From the NCBI GenBank assembly GCA_963772675.1, contig CAVYYF010000012.1, forward strand, positions 124,001 through 188,000: a DNA stretch of 64,000 nucleotides, written 5' to 3'. The notes under the pieces were generated by a model, which saw only the letters and a program-made list of their open reading frames with translations, was not told where the DNA came from and ran no database searches. Below are positions 35,318 through 44,062 of the stretch, piece after piece (positions within the stretch are counted from its first letter, which is position 1; the number at the start of each line of letters is the position of its first letter). The stretch comes from JAKAGZ01 sp963772675. Its GTDB lineage: Bacteria > Bacteroidota > Ignavibacteria > Ignavibacteriales > Ignavibacteriaceae. The position numbers were made by a program, and so were the translations under genes.

Positions 35318-37882
35318 ATGAAATCTTTTCTTTCTACTCTAATTATAATAATGATAAGCAGTTATGCTCCTGCACAGGAGTCAGCAAATAGCTCCGCCAA
35401 TAAATTGGATACGACAAAAGCTATCACGGATTCACTTGTCCAGGTTCCTGATTCCTTAAAGGATAATCCAACCAGTCTGGATACAATTATTTACGCAAGC
35501 TCAAAAGACTCTCTTATTTTTTTTGTTAACCGAAAAAAGATGAATCTTTACGGAAACAGCCAGATAAAATATCAGGCAACGGATTTGAAAAGTGAAAATA
35601 TATCTGTTGATTTTAATAAGAACACATTAGATGCTACTGGAAATATCGATGACACAACACAGGGCAAAAAGAAAGGAGAGCCAGTGCTAAAAGAGGGTCC
35701 TGAGGAATATACCGGGAACAGGATAAGCTATAATTTTAAGACCGCACAGGGAATCATTTCTGAAGCCGGCACTTCCTCTGAAGGTGCCTATTATACAGGT
35801 GAAAAAATTAAGAAAGTGGATGTATCAACATATTTTATAAAAGATGGAATTTATACAACTTGTGATCATAATCCTCCGCATTATTATTTTTACTCACCTG
35901 AGATGAAAGTAATACAAAAGAAAGAAATTGTTGCAAAATGGATATGGCTCTATTTCGGTGGTGTTCCATTTCCTGTTCCATTGCCATTTGCAGTTTTTCC
36001 TTTGCAGAAAGGGAGACGTTCCGGAATAATTGCACCGGTAATTGGTTATGATGCACGATATGGAAATTATTTGTCACACATTGGTTATTTTTGGGCGATT
36101 AACGATTATATGGATTTGAACTTTACGACTGATTATTACACAAGAGGAAGTTTTGCACTTTCCAGCAGGTTTCGTTATGTAAAAAGATATGACTACAGCG
36201 GAAACATAGAGGGCGGGTATAAGAAATTCAAAATTGGCGAATCAACTGACCCAAATGCTTCAGAAACTGCGGACTGGAGATTGTACTGGACTCATCATCA
36301 AAACTTTACTCCGACTCTTAAATTGGATGCTAATATTCAATTCCTTTCAAATAATTATTTGCAAAGAACAAGCATTGACTTGAGTCAGGTTTTGCAAAAC
36401 ACTATTGTCTCAAATGCGACATTATTTAAGAACTGGGAATCAGGGAACAGTATGTCGTTAAGCTACAGCAGAACTCAATATTTAGAAAAAGGTGATATCT
36501 ATCAAACTCTTCCGAGCATATCATTTAATAAAGCACAGGATTATCCCTTCAAAAGTAATATGAGCAGTGGTGGTAATCAGAAATGGTATGAATTATTCGG
36601 TTATAGTTATTCGGGACAGTTTCAGAATCAAAGGAATAAAATTAATAGCGTGGTAACATCTAAATCCGGAGTATTAAATACTATTAACGGGGGGCTTTCA
36701 CCTAAGTTAAGTCACTTAAGTATATCTCCGAATTTTAACTACCAGGAAAAATGGTACGATAAAAGTGCAGAACAATTTGATCTTGGCCCTAATTCAAGCG
36801 GAACCGCCGATACTATTGGCACGAGAGAAGTGTATGGACTTAACTTTGTAAGGACATTCAGTGTTGGGGTTTCTGCTTCAACTAAATTGTACGGTATTTT
36901 TAATCCTCATATTTTAGGAATTGCTTCGATCCGGCATACGCTTTTGCCCAGCATTTCATATAGTTATCATCCTGATTTTTCCAGATCCGGGTGGGGATAT
37001 TGGGGGACATATGTTGATTCGAAAGGGAAAGAAGTTAAATACGATAAATTCGCTGGTTCGGTTTATGGAGGAGCACCATCTGGTGAAGCACAAAGTATCT
37101 CTTTTTCTCTTGGCAATGTGTTTGAAATGAAAACGGAAGTCGATCCTACGGATACAACTTCTAAAGAAAAGAAAATTCAACTACTGAATTTAAATGCAGG
37201 CATAAGTTATAATTTTGCTAAGGACAGCCTGAAATTTTCAGATATTAACCTTGGATACAGAACGCAAATTGGTGATCTCTTGAATATATCAGGATCGTCA
37301 AGTTTTACTTTGTATGACTACGATGATATAGGGCAGCATATAAATCGTTTTTTACTCAGTGAGGGTAAAGGTTTTGCTAAAATGACAAACTTTAGCTTTT
37401 CGCTATCAACTCATTTAGCTGGAGAAAAATCTTCTTCGCCTGATGAAAGTGCTAAAACCGACAGCTCAATTCAGAAGGGAGAGTTCGAACTTGTACAAGA
37501 AAGTAACGCTATGTCGAGAGGTATTTATAATAATAGTGAAGCCGATTTCTCGATACCGTGGGACATTTCATTGAATTACAATTATAACTTTTCCAGACCT
37601 TCACCTATATCGTCATATAGATCATCGAATATAAGTGCAAATTTAAATTTCAATCTCACTAGAAACTGGAAGGTTTCTGTAACCGGCAGCTACGATTTTA
37701 ATACGAGCCAGTTCGTTGCACCGCAGATCAGAATCTCACGCGACTTGCATGCCTGGATAATGAACTTTACATGGAATCCTACAGGGACATATTCAGGCTA
37801 TATGCTGGAGATAAAAGTCAAGGCTCCGCAATTATCTGATCTCAAAATTACGAAGAGAGATCAATTCTTTAACGGAAGATAA
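35318..37882 (+). CDS. lptD: LPS-assembly protein LptD
   Basis: Outer-membrane part of the LPS transport machine; inserts lipopolysaccharide into the outer leaflet with LptE. The 854-residue protein has a signal (STLIIIMISSYAPAQ), an OstA-like periplasmic domain about 60-190 (NLYGNSQIKYQATDLKSENI, then ISYNFKTAQGIISEAGTSSEG) and a long beta-barrel with VPLPFAVFPLQKGRRSGIIAP near 220, a conserved LptD stretch. Two Cys residues are few, so the disulfide pattern of E. coli LptD is absent. The C-terminal strands end in LKITKRDQFFNGR. Confidence 0.93.
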   Translation: MKSFLSTLIIIMISSYAPAQESANSSANKLDTTKAITDSLVQVPDSLKDNPTSLDTIIYASSKDSLIFFVNRKKMNLYGNSQIKYQATDLKSENISVDFNKNTLDATGNIDDTTQGKKKGEPVLKEGPEEYTGNRISYNFKTAQGIISEAGTSSEGAYYTGEKIKKVDVSTYFIKDGIYTTCDHNPPHYYFYSPEMKVIQKKEIVAKWIWLYFGGVPFPVPLPFAVFPLQKGRRSGIIAPVIGYDARYGNYLSHIGYFWAINDYMDLNFTTDYYTRGSFALSSRFRYVKRYDYSGNIEGGYKKFKIGESTDPNASETADWRLYWTHHQNFTPTLKLDANIQFLSNNYLQRTSIDLSQVLQNTIVSNATLFKNWESGNSMSLSYSRTQYLEKGDIYQTLPSISFNKAQDYPFKSNMSSGGNQKWYELFGYSYSGQFQNQRNKINSVVTSKSGVLNTINGGLSPKLSHLSISPNFNYQEKWYDKSAEQFDLGPNSSGTADTIGTREVYGLNFVRTFSVGVSASTKLYGIFNPHILGIASIRHTLLPSISYSYHPDFSRSGWGYWGTYVDSKGKEVKYDKFAGSVYGGAPSGEAQSISFSLGNVFEMKTEVDPTDTTSKEKKIQLLNLNAGISYNFAKDSLKFSDINLGYRTQIGDLLNISGSSSFTLYDYDDIGQHINRFLLSEGKGFAKMTNFSFSLSTHLAGEKSSSPDESAKTDSSIQKGEFELVQESNAMSRGIYNNSEADFSIPWDISLNYNYNFSRPSPISSYRSSNISANLNFNLTRNWKVSVTGSYDFNTSQFVAPQIRISRDLHAWIMNFTWNPTGTYSGYMLEIKVKAPQLSDLKITKRDQFFNGR

Positions 37883-37994
37883 TCGAAATTATGTATGTTG
37901 GATTGGGAATAGGCAGTAATATAATTCAACCTTGCACTTTTGACTTGTAAACATTTATTAAGTTAGATAGTTCCGGTAAGTAAACTAAGGTGGT

Positions 37995-40370
37995 TCATAA
38001 GGATTTATTTGTCTCCTGAGTCATTCTCTTGCTTTTCCTTCTGGCAGGTTTGACTTTTTTTTCAAGTCCGAAAATTTTTATCCATTCATCTTCATTCAGA
38101 ATTTTTGAAAAAGCATCTGGCCCAATTTTCCCAGAGGTTTCTCTATTCAGCATTTTCCTGCTAAACAAAACACTTCGAATTTCTTCATCTAGCGTGCTTA
38201 TTGTAAAGTAATTCAGAACATTTATTGGTTTGTTAAACTTATTATATATTTTATTCTCCAGATTCCATCTTGATACCGGAACCCACCATTGATCAAAATG
38301 TATTATGTAAGGAGCATAAACTATGTGCGATTTTGTCTTTACTGCCTGTGAGTCCGCAAGCAAAACAGTAATAGATTCATCCTTTTCAAATTCGTTAGCT
38401 GCTCTTGATAGTTCATCAGGTGTCATGCCCTGAGAATATTTTTTATAGTTTATATTTTCTCTATCAAACAGTTTGGCTAGTTTTTGAATACCGGCTTTAT
38501 CATATTGAGAAAAAATTATAGCCCGTTTCTTATTGCTTCTTATTGAATTGATGTGTGATAATAAAAGTTTTGTTTTATTACTATCTATATCGTTAGAAGG
38601 GAAATTACTTGCCTGGTTTAACTTGTGAATAAAAAAGAAAAGTTGTGACTGAAAGCGGAAGGGATTTCCGGTTTCGAGTATATTCTGTAAACTATTTCTG
38701 GTATGAAAATGTGTCTGGTCAAATTCCTCATGGTGATCTTTTTCCATTGTGATCCAGAATTCCGATTCATTAATTTCCGGGAGTTGAGCCCTTACTTTAT
38801 CATAACTATGGCTCAAATAAGTCTCAGGGTTTAAAGATGTTAAGATATTTTGAGCATATACATCAATTTGGAGGTTGGTAATTATCCAATTGAATTTTGG
38901 ACTAATTGAGTTAATAAATCGAGTAAAATTGTCCTGATTATTTCTAAAGTATTCGGCATCCTCTAAAATCAGGCATTCAAAATTTTTAAAGACTTCTTTC
39001 TTAAGGTTTTTACTTGTCAAAGCCGTAGCAAGCAACCTATAGGAAATTATCTGAATCTGAAATGGCTTGGAGAGCTCAGATATGATATCATTAAATTCAG
39101 ATTTTACAATATTAATATTTAATTCCGGCGCAAACTTTTGCAAACAACCATACCATCCAAAATAGCTACCGGTTTTTTCAGAAATCGAAATATCTCCTGT
39201 TGAGTTGTCATCAGTTACAATTAAGGTAGATTTAATTTCCCTTTTCTTTAACAAATATTTAATTGCAAATATTATCTGGGTAGTTTTACCAAGTCCGGTT
39301 TCATTTGCAAATAATACACTTCTGTTTGTAGCCAGAATCTTTACACCATCAATTTGAAACTTATAAAGTTTCTCAAATAAATATTGTTGCTCCTCAGCGG
39401 AAAGATCCGTGTTAGGTTGAATAATCTTATTGATCTCTATTCCAAAAACCGTTTCTGTGCTATCTTCTCTATTAAAATGTAGAGGAGGATCTTCTTCATG
39501 AAAGACAGATAATTTATTAATTATAGGCTGGTCAAATTCTTGAATTTTTATTTTTACCTGTTTTGTATTCCAGGATGATAAATTACCATACAGGTTTAGC
39601 TCGCTGCTGCTTATTTGATGGCTAAACTCAAATGGGGGGTAAAGTGCTCCATTTTTAAATTTCAGATCGCTTTCAGAAAATCCTTTTGTAGGAATAGCAT
39701 TATCAAGCAAATCTACTTTTGTACTTGAAACAGGGTCCGATAATCCTGTATACTGCAGTTGCGATAGCAATTCTAAGTTATAAATTTTAGGCTTCAATTG
39801 AGAGAGACAATCAATTACACTTGGTTCCCTAATTAAATATGAATCGTAATTGGAGTCACTTGCAGAAGTATGAACATTCGAAAATTTACTATTTCTTTGC
39901 GAAGAAGTTGCCTTATCCTCCAGTTTAAATATTCTTGAAGTTAGTTCGTTGGAAACTTCTTTTTTCTTTTGCTCTTTTACTTTCAGAAAGACTGAGGTAC
40001 CCTCTTCAATAATTCTGGCAGAAAAAAACTGGCTTAGTTCCTGATCGAAAGATATTTTTATATTTGATACAGAAATATTGCCGAACCCAAAAAACACAGG
40101 ATTGGTTTTTGATTTGAGTACTAGCTTTCTCGCAGACAACTTAAGACTTTTAACTCTTCTAAAACTAATAGGATAGCTTGAAGTTTGGCCATCAGTTTCA
40201 ATAGTAAGAAGGATATCTTCCGTTTTCCATAATTCATAGGTAAATGGTTCTATTTCTCTGTGATCCAGTTCACCAATACGTAATATTTTTACCCACAAGA
40301 AAGATTCTGTTTCTTCAATAGTGGAAATTGAGGAGGCAATCTTAGCTCTGATTTTTCTGGCAAAATTCAT
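37995..40370 (-). CDS. Degenerate SNF2-like ATPase with novel N-terminal extension
   Basis: The 791-residue protein has about 330 N-terminal residues unlike anything I know, then a SNF2/helicase core: Q-motif-like LYKFQIDGVKIL (~333-344), Walker A NETGLGKTTQII (~355-366), a motif II LILEDAEYFRN (~465) where DEAH is replaced by EDAE, a weak motif III (WIITNLQID instead of LTGTP), RAIIFSQYDKAG in domain 2, and motif VI HFDQWWVPVSRWNLENKIYN (~690), which lacks the Arg residues of the normal Q-x-x-x-R-x-x-R. ATP binding looks possible, hydrolysis and translocation doubtful. ATG 40370 shares one base with the stop of the small gene upstream. Role unknown. Confidence 0.85.
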   Translation of the reverse strand: MNFARKIRAKIASSISTIEETESFLWVKILRIGELDHREIEPFTYELWKTEDILLTIETDGQTSSYPISFRRVKSLKLSARKLVLKSKTNPVFFGFGNISVSNIKISFDQELSQFFSARIIEEGTSVFLKVKEQKKKEVSNELTSRIFKLEDKATSSQRNSKFSNVHTSASDSNYDSYLIREPSVIDCLSQLKPKIYNLELLSQLQYTGLSDPVSSTKVDLLDNAIPTKGFSESDLKFKNGALYPPFEFSHQISSSELNLYGNLSSWNTKQVKIKIQEFDQPIINKLSVFHEEDPPLHFNREDSTETVFGIEINKIIQPNTDLSAEEQQYLFEKLYKFQIDGVKILATNRSVLFANETGLGKTTQIIFAIKYLLKKREIKSTLIVTDDNSTGDISISEKTGSYFGWYGCLQKFAPELNINIVKSEFNDIISELSKPFQIQIISYRLLATALTSKNLKKEVFKNFECLILEDAEYFRNNQDNFTRFINSISPKFNWIITNLQIDVYAQNILTSLNPETYLSHSYDKVRAQLPEINESEFWITMEKDHHEEFDQTHFHTRNSLQNILETGNPFRFQSQLFFFIHKLNQASNFPSNDIDSNKTKLLLSHINSIRSNKKRAIIFSQYDKAGIQKLAKLFDRENINYKKYSQGMTPDELSRAANEFEKDESITVLLADSQAVKTKSHIVYAPYIIHFDQWWVPVSRWNLENKIYNKFNKPINVLNYFTISTLDEEIRSVLFSRKMLNRETSGKIGPDAFSKILNEDEWIKIFGLEKKVKPARRKSKRMTQETNKSL

Positions 40371-40903
40371 CAGTCACCCATTTTTTGCAGATGTACCTGC
40401 TCACAGGCAATTTTAAGTCTTTCAAATGGCTCAAGAAGATTTCTGCTCTCGGCAATGTATTTCAGACTTTCTTTTATCTCAGGTAATTCGCTTTCATATT
40501 GCCTGGAAATTTCAGCAAAGATATTTGAATTATCTCCATTATTCGAAAGCAATTCTTCCTTGGCTGAACTTTCTCTTGAAATGTTTTCATTCTTATCAAA
40601 TAGTCTCACAACTCTAACACCCTGTCTGTCATTTGCACCGAGGAAAAGGGGATTCCGTACAATTATTATATCAAGGTCAAGTGACACTGCATTTAACAGG
40701 GGAGCGGATATCAGTTCAACCAGTATATGCTCCATCAATACATTTCCATAAAGTGTTCTTTGGAAATTAGTAGGTGTGATAGGTGCAGTTACTCTGAATT
40801 CGACAGGTTTTGTATCACTGTCGGTAACAAGTATAGCCCCCATTATTCCTTCTTTATCTTTAAGCGTATAAGATTCCAAAAATGCTAAATTAGATAGTTC
40901 CAT
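40370..40903 (-). CDS. Small partner protein of the SNF2-like ATPase
   Basis: A 177-residue cytoplasmic protein without signal or membrane segment. The first 75 residues are dense and well ordered: ILVTDSDTKPVEFRVTAP, then ITPTNFQRTLYGNVLMEHIL and VELISAPLLNAV; the second half is a charged, probably coiled helical region (EISRQYESELPEIKESL). The V-T-D-x-x-x-K-P-V-E-F-R-V-T stretch looks like a conserved core, but I do not recognise the family. AGGTGA lies before ATG 40903. Stop and next start overlap as TGATG, so translation of the two is coupled, and the proteins probably form a complex. Confidence 0.78.
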   Translation of the reverse strand: MELSNLAFLESYTLKDKEGIMGAILVTDSDTKPVEFRVTAPITPTNFQRTLYGNVLMEHILVELISAPLLNAVSLDLDIIIVRNPLFLGANDRQGVRVVRLFDKNENISRESSAKEELLSNNGDNSNIFAEISRQYESELPEIKESLKYIAESRNLLEPFERLKIACEQVHLQKMGD

Positions 40904-41249
40904 AATTCACCTAAATTTGTTGTTACTATAATTAAATACAAAAGGACAAATGGAATTAAAAAATTCATCCTTTTTTTGAAAATAGATTTAAGCGAATAAT
41001 CACTATAGATATTTTGAATTGCCCTGAATTGAAATTCCCTGGATCGGAATTTCAGGATGGAGAGAGTATTTCTATTTGTGCATACCTAATTAAGACATTT
41101 TTTCCAGTTTTGCAAGTATTTTTTATGATAATTACAAATTATTTGTAGTTGTTTTTACCCCTTGCAATTTATTTTATAAGGCTGTATTAAAACGGGAAAA
41201 TATCGTTTTATGTTACCTATCAGTTAATTGTTCAATATAAAAAGTTCAT
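40904..41249. other. 346-nt intergenic region with a perfect dyad
   Basis: AT-rich DNA between the end of the histidine kinase gene and the start of the SNF2 module. No ORF, RNA gene or good -35/-10 pair seen. TGAAATTCC (41030-41038) and GGAATTTCA (41046-41054) form a perfect 9-bp dyad with a 7-nt spacer, a possible operator or short hairpin, about 127 bp upstream of the small gene. Confidence 0.6.
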
Positions 41250-42680
41250 TCAACTGGCGATATTTAATGTGAACACCACAGTTGTTAGATCGCCCTTGTC
41301 AGAATTGATAGAAATATCTGCCTCATGCCAGTTCATTATTGATTTAACCACTGACAGCCCTAGCCCCGCCCCGCCTGTTTTACGGTTTCTGGATGATTCA
41401 ATTCTATAAAACCTATCATATATTTTCTCTTTTGATTCTTCCGGGATTACTTCCCCCTTATTAACAATACTGATCTTAACTCTATTGTTAGTGAATTTTT
41501 CTGTGGTTATGATAATGTTTTCATTTTCGTTGCCGTATTTAATTGCATTATCGATTAAATTGGTGATCGCCTGTGTCATCAATATTTTATCGATTTCGAT
41601 CTTTGGGTTTATCCTGGATTTTAAGACAATTTTTATGTTTTTTTCTTTACCCAATATCATTAACGAATTAATAAGTGGCTCCAGATAATCGTTGAGTGTA
41701 ATAATTTCTTTTTGAATTTTTATCAGTGAATTGTCGATCTTAGATATAAAAAATAAATTATCTATAATCTTTGTCAGCCTTATGATTTCTTCATAATTGC
41801 TTTTAAGTACTGAAGCATATTCTTTCGTTGTTTTTTTTGATCTAAGAGCAATTTCAGTTTCACCACGGAGAATGGTCAAAGGCGTTTTTAATTCATGTGC
41901 AGCAGAAATTGAAAATTGATTCGCATAATCTACAGAAGTTTTAATCCTTTTTATCATCTCATTCATTTTCCGAACCAGCCGGCCATATTCGTCCGAGTAG
42001 TTTCCACCTTCAATATTGTCTTCGAGTTTAAGTGCCGTAATTTCTTCAGTCTTTTTTATTATGGCATCAATTCTTGAAAGTGCCTTTGCTGAAATAAGGA
42101 TACCTCCAATAAGTGCAACTATAAAGAATAGGGGAGCTAGCAAGATATAAATCTGTACGAGGCTGCTTAATGTTTGAGAAATATTTTCAAGCGGATAGGC
42201 CACTATAATATTGTAATTATTTTCGTTTAACTGTGCGACTCTTATCATTTTGGCTGATAGTTCCGGTTCCGTAAAATCAAAAATATTATATTTTCCCTTT
42301 TTTAGCGGAAATGATAGAGTATCATCAATCAGGTTTGATGATTTAAAGATTATTTTACTTTTATAGAATATTTGTATGAAATTGTTCCTTTGGTTTAAAA
42401 TTACCTCATCGTAAATTATGTCCCATACAAGATCACTAGGTGATTGATAAACAGAGTCAGGTCGAAAATTTTCAATATCCATGCGTTTCTCCGTTACAGT
42501 TCTTAGTATTGCATTGGCCTGATTTTTTAAGCTTGTATCAAGTCTGTGTAAAAGGCTGTTGTATAAAGAAATGTAAACTATAATCCCAAAGAGTATTTCA
42601 AGTAAAAGGAAAATTCCCGAGTACCATAATGAAGTTCGGAATCTAGTGGAGGAAATAAATATTCTCAGTCTGTCATACAT
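41250..42680 (-). CDS. Sensor histidine kinase
   Basis: The 476-residue membrane kinase partners the following regulator. It has a transmembrane helix near 18-38, an extracytoplasmic loop of about 130 residues, a second helix near 170-192, a HAMP linker, HisKA with SAAHELKTPLTIL (phospho-His near 260) and HATPase with N box LIDNAIKYGN, G1-like FYRIESSRNRKTGG and GAGLGLSVVKSIM. The gene is downstream of the regulator with a 31-nt gap (42681-42711). The signal sensed is unknown; the loop has no recognised domain. Confidence 0.93.
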   Translation of the reverse strand: MYDRLRIFISSTRFRTSLWYSGIFLLLEILFGIIVYISLYNSLLHRLDTSLKNQANAILRTVTEKRMDIENFRPDSVYQSPSDLVWDIIYDEVILNQRNNFIQIFYKSKIIFKSSNLIDDTLSFPLKKGKYNIFDFTEPELSAKMIRVAQLNENNYNIIVAYPLENISQTLSSLVQIYILLAPLFFIVALIGGILISAKALSRIDAIIKKTEEITALKLEDNIEGGNYSDEYGRLVRKMNEMIKRIKTSVDYANQFSISAAHELKTPLTILRGETEIALRSKKTTKEYASVLKSNYEEIIRLTKIIDNLFFISKIDNSLIKIQKEIITLNDYLEPLINSLMILGKEKNIKIVLKSRINPKIEIDKILMTQAITNLIDNAIKYGNENENIIITTEKFTNNRVKISIVNKGEVIPEESKEKIYDRFYRIESSRNRKTGGAGLGLSVVKSIMNWHEADISINSDKGDLTTVVFTLNIAS

Positions 42681-42711
42681 AATTTGTCGGCTGGATTATG
42701 AAAATTCTAGT

Positions 42712-43383
42712 TTAATCTCCCTTTATAATATAACCAACTCCTCTGACAGTGTGAATTATTGGAGGATCTGTACCATTTTCGATTTTTGCTCTTAACTTAT
42801 TAATAAAAACATCTATAACATTTGTCTCAGTATCAAAATGGTAATCATAAACGTGCTCAACAAGTTTGGTCCTTGACACAACTTTGTTTTTATTTCTAAG
42901 CATGTATTCCAGGATTGCAAATTCCTTTGGCGTGAGTATTATTTCAGTTCCATTTTTTATTACGCGGTGAGATATTAGATCTAGTGTTATACCTTTAACT
43001 TCTAAAGTTGTGGCTTTTATTTTCTCATTTCTTCTCAACAACGCACGTATACGTGCAATTAGTTCCTCAAAGGCGAATGGTTTAGTTAAATAATCATCTG
43101 CTCCGGCATCAAGGCCTTCAACTTTTGCTTCAGTACTATCTTTTACCGTTAGCATTAATATTGGTGTTGATATCTTTCTTTTTCTTAATTCCTTTGTTAA
43201 GGTAATTCCATCAATGAAAGGAAGCATAATGTCCATGATGATAAGATCATATTCTTCATTTTCAGCAAGTTTCAGACCTTGCTTTCCGTCCCCCGCAATA
43301 TCTGCAGCATAATATTCTTCTTCTAAACCTTTTTTGATAAAGGAAGAAACTTTCTTTTCATCTTCTACTATTAAAATTCTCAC
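42712..43383 (-). CDS. OmpR-family response regulator
   Basis: A 223-residue regulator: receiver domain with acidic pocket VEDEKK, phospho-Asp near 52 in LIIMDIMLPFIDG, and Lys in LTKPFAFEELIAR; then a winged helix DNA-binding domain (LTPKEFAILEYMLRNKNKVV, IDVFINKLRAKIE, HTVRGVGYIIK). Its start is GTG 43383, as no better ATG exists. A terminator hairpin (43401-43421) stands just upstream, so it can be read from an own promoter or by leak-through from the Lys-rich gene. Likely target is unknown; the Lys-rich gene is the closest candidate. Confidence 0.93.
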   Translation of the reverse strand: MRILIVEDEKKVSSFIKKGLEEEYYAADIAGDGKQGLKLAENEEYDLIIMDIMLPFIDGITLTKELRKRKISTPILMLTVKDSTEAKVEGLDAGADDYLTKPFAFEELIARIRALLRRNEKIKATTLEVKGITLDLISHRVIKNGTEIILTPKEFAILEYMLRNKNKVVSRTKLVEHVYDYHFDTETNVIDVFINKLRAKIENGTDPPIIHTVRGVGYIIKGD

Positions 43384-43400
43384 TGCAAAAAATAGTAAAA

Positions 43401-43421
43401 AGGAGAGTTAAAAACTCTCCT
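43401..43421 (-). terminator. Intrinsic terminator/attenuator between the Lys-rich gene and the regulator
   Basis: AGGAGAGTT-AAA-AACTCTCCT is a perfect 9-bp stem with a 3-nt loop. On the minus strand it is followed by TTTTTACTATTTTTT, a proper U-tract, then the GTG start of the regulator. Confidence 0.8.
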
Positions 43422-43448
43422 AATTATTGAAACACATTTAGTGCTTTG

Positions 43449-43787
43449 TTACTTCTCTTTTAGAGAGGTTTTCTCAGTCTTTTTTACTTTATGCTTCTTA
43501 TGAGCTTTATGGGTAGCTAGTTTTTTGCTTTCAGTTTTTTTTGATTCTGTTTTTACTGAAGTTTTTAGAGATTTTTCTCTTTTTACTTTAGTCATTTTGC
43601 CTTCTTTCTTTTTGGATTCAGGCTTGACCATGGTATTGGGAGCTTTTTCTGCTTTTTTAGTTTTTACCATAGTTGTTTTTGGTTTTTTATTCTTTTTTGC
43701 TTCAGTTTGTTGAGCAAATATTGATGTTGAACCGAAAGCGATCAATATAACTACAAACAAGGCTGTTGATAAAAGGGTCTTTTTCAT
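43449..43787 (-). CDS. Exported Lys-rich low-complexity protein
   Basis: A 112-residue protein from ATG 43787 (AGAGG upstream); the longer reading to 43841 has no SD and breaks the signal. The signal peptide (LLSTALFVVILIAFGSTSIFAQ) is followed by about 85 residues made almost only of Lys, Thr, Glu, Ser, Ala, with KKNKKPKTTMVKTKKAEKAP and KTESKKTESKK. It should be disordered and strongly basic in the periplasm. It recalls acid-shock protein Asr in composition only, not by homology. It is separated from the two-component genes by a terminator, suggesting strong, separately controlled expression. Confidence 0.8.
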   Translation of the reverse strand: MKKTLLSTALFVVILIAFGSTSIFAQQTEAKKNKKPKTTMVKTKKAEKAPNTMVKPESKKKEGKMTKVKREKSLKTSVKTESKKTESKKLATHKAHKKHKVKKTEKTSLKEK

Positions 43788-44062
43788 TCTAGTACCTCTC
43801 GTAATTGTTAATAAAACATATCTGAACACTTTAGAAAACATACAAAGGTTATATTAATAGAATCTTAAAGTTGGATTAATAAAAATTTAATCATACTAAT
43901 CTGTTATCACTGCGGCTTTAGTATTGCGAGGCATAGTGTAGTTAGAGATAATACCGGATTTTAAACAAATTGCCTTAAATCTAAATAAATTGAAGCTAGA
44001 CTACTCTCTGTAGAAGTCATAGGATTTTGAAGGCTAAAGGGTAAAGTGATATTATACGGGAA

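Noticed and set aside
43788..43841. Longer N-terminus of the Lys-rich protein
   Set aside because: The extra 18 residues precede a complete signal peptide whose own ATG has an SD.
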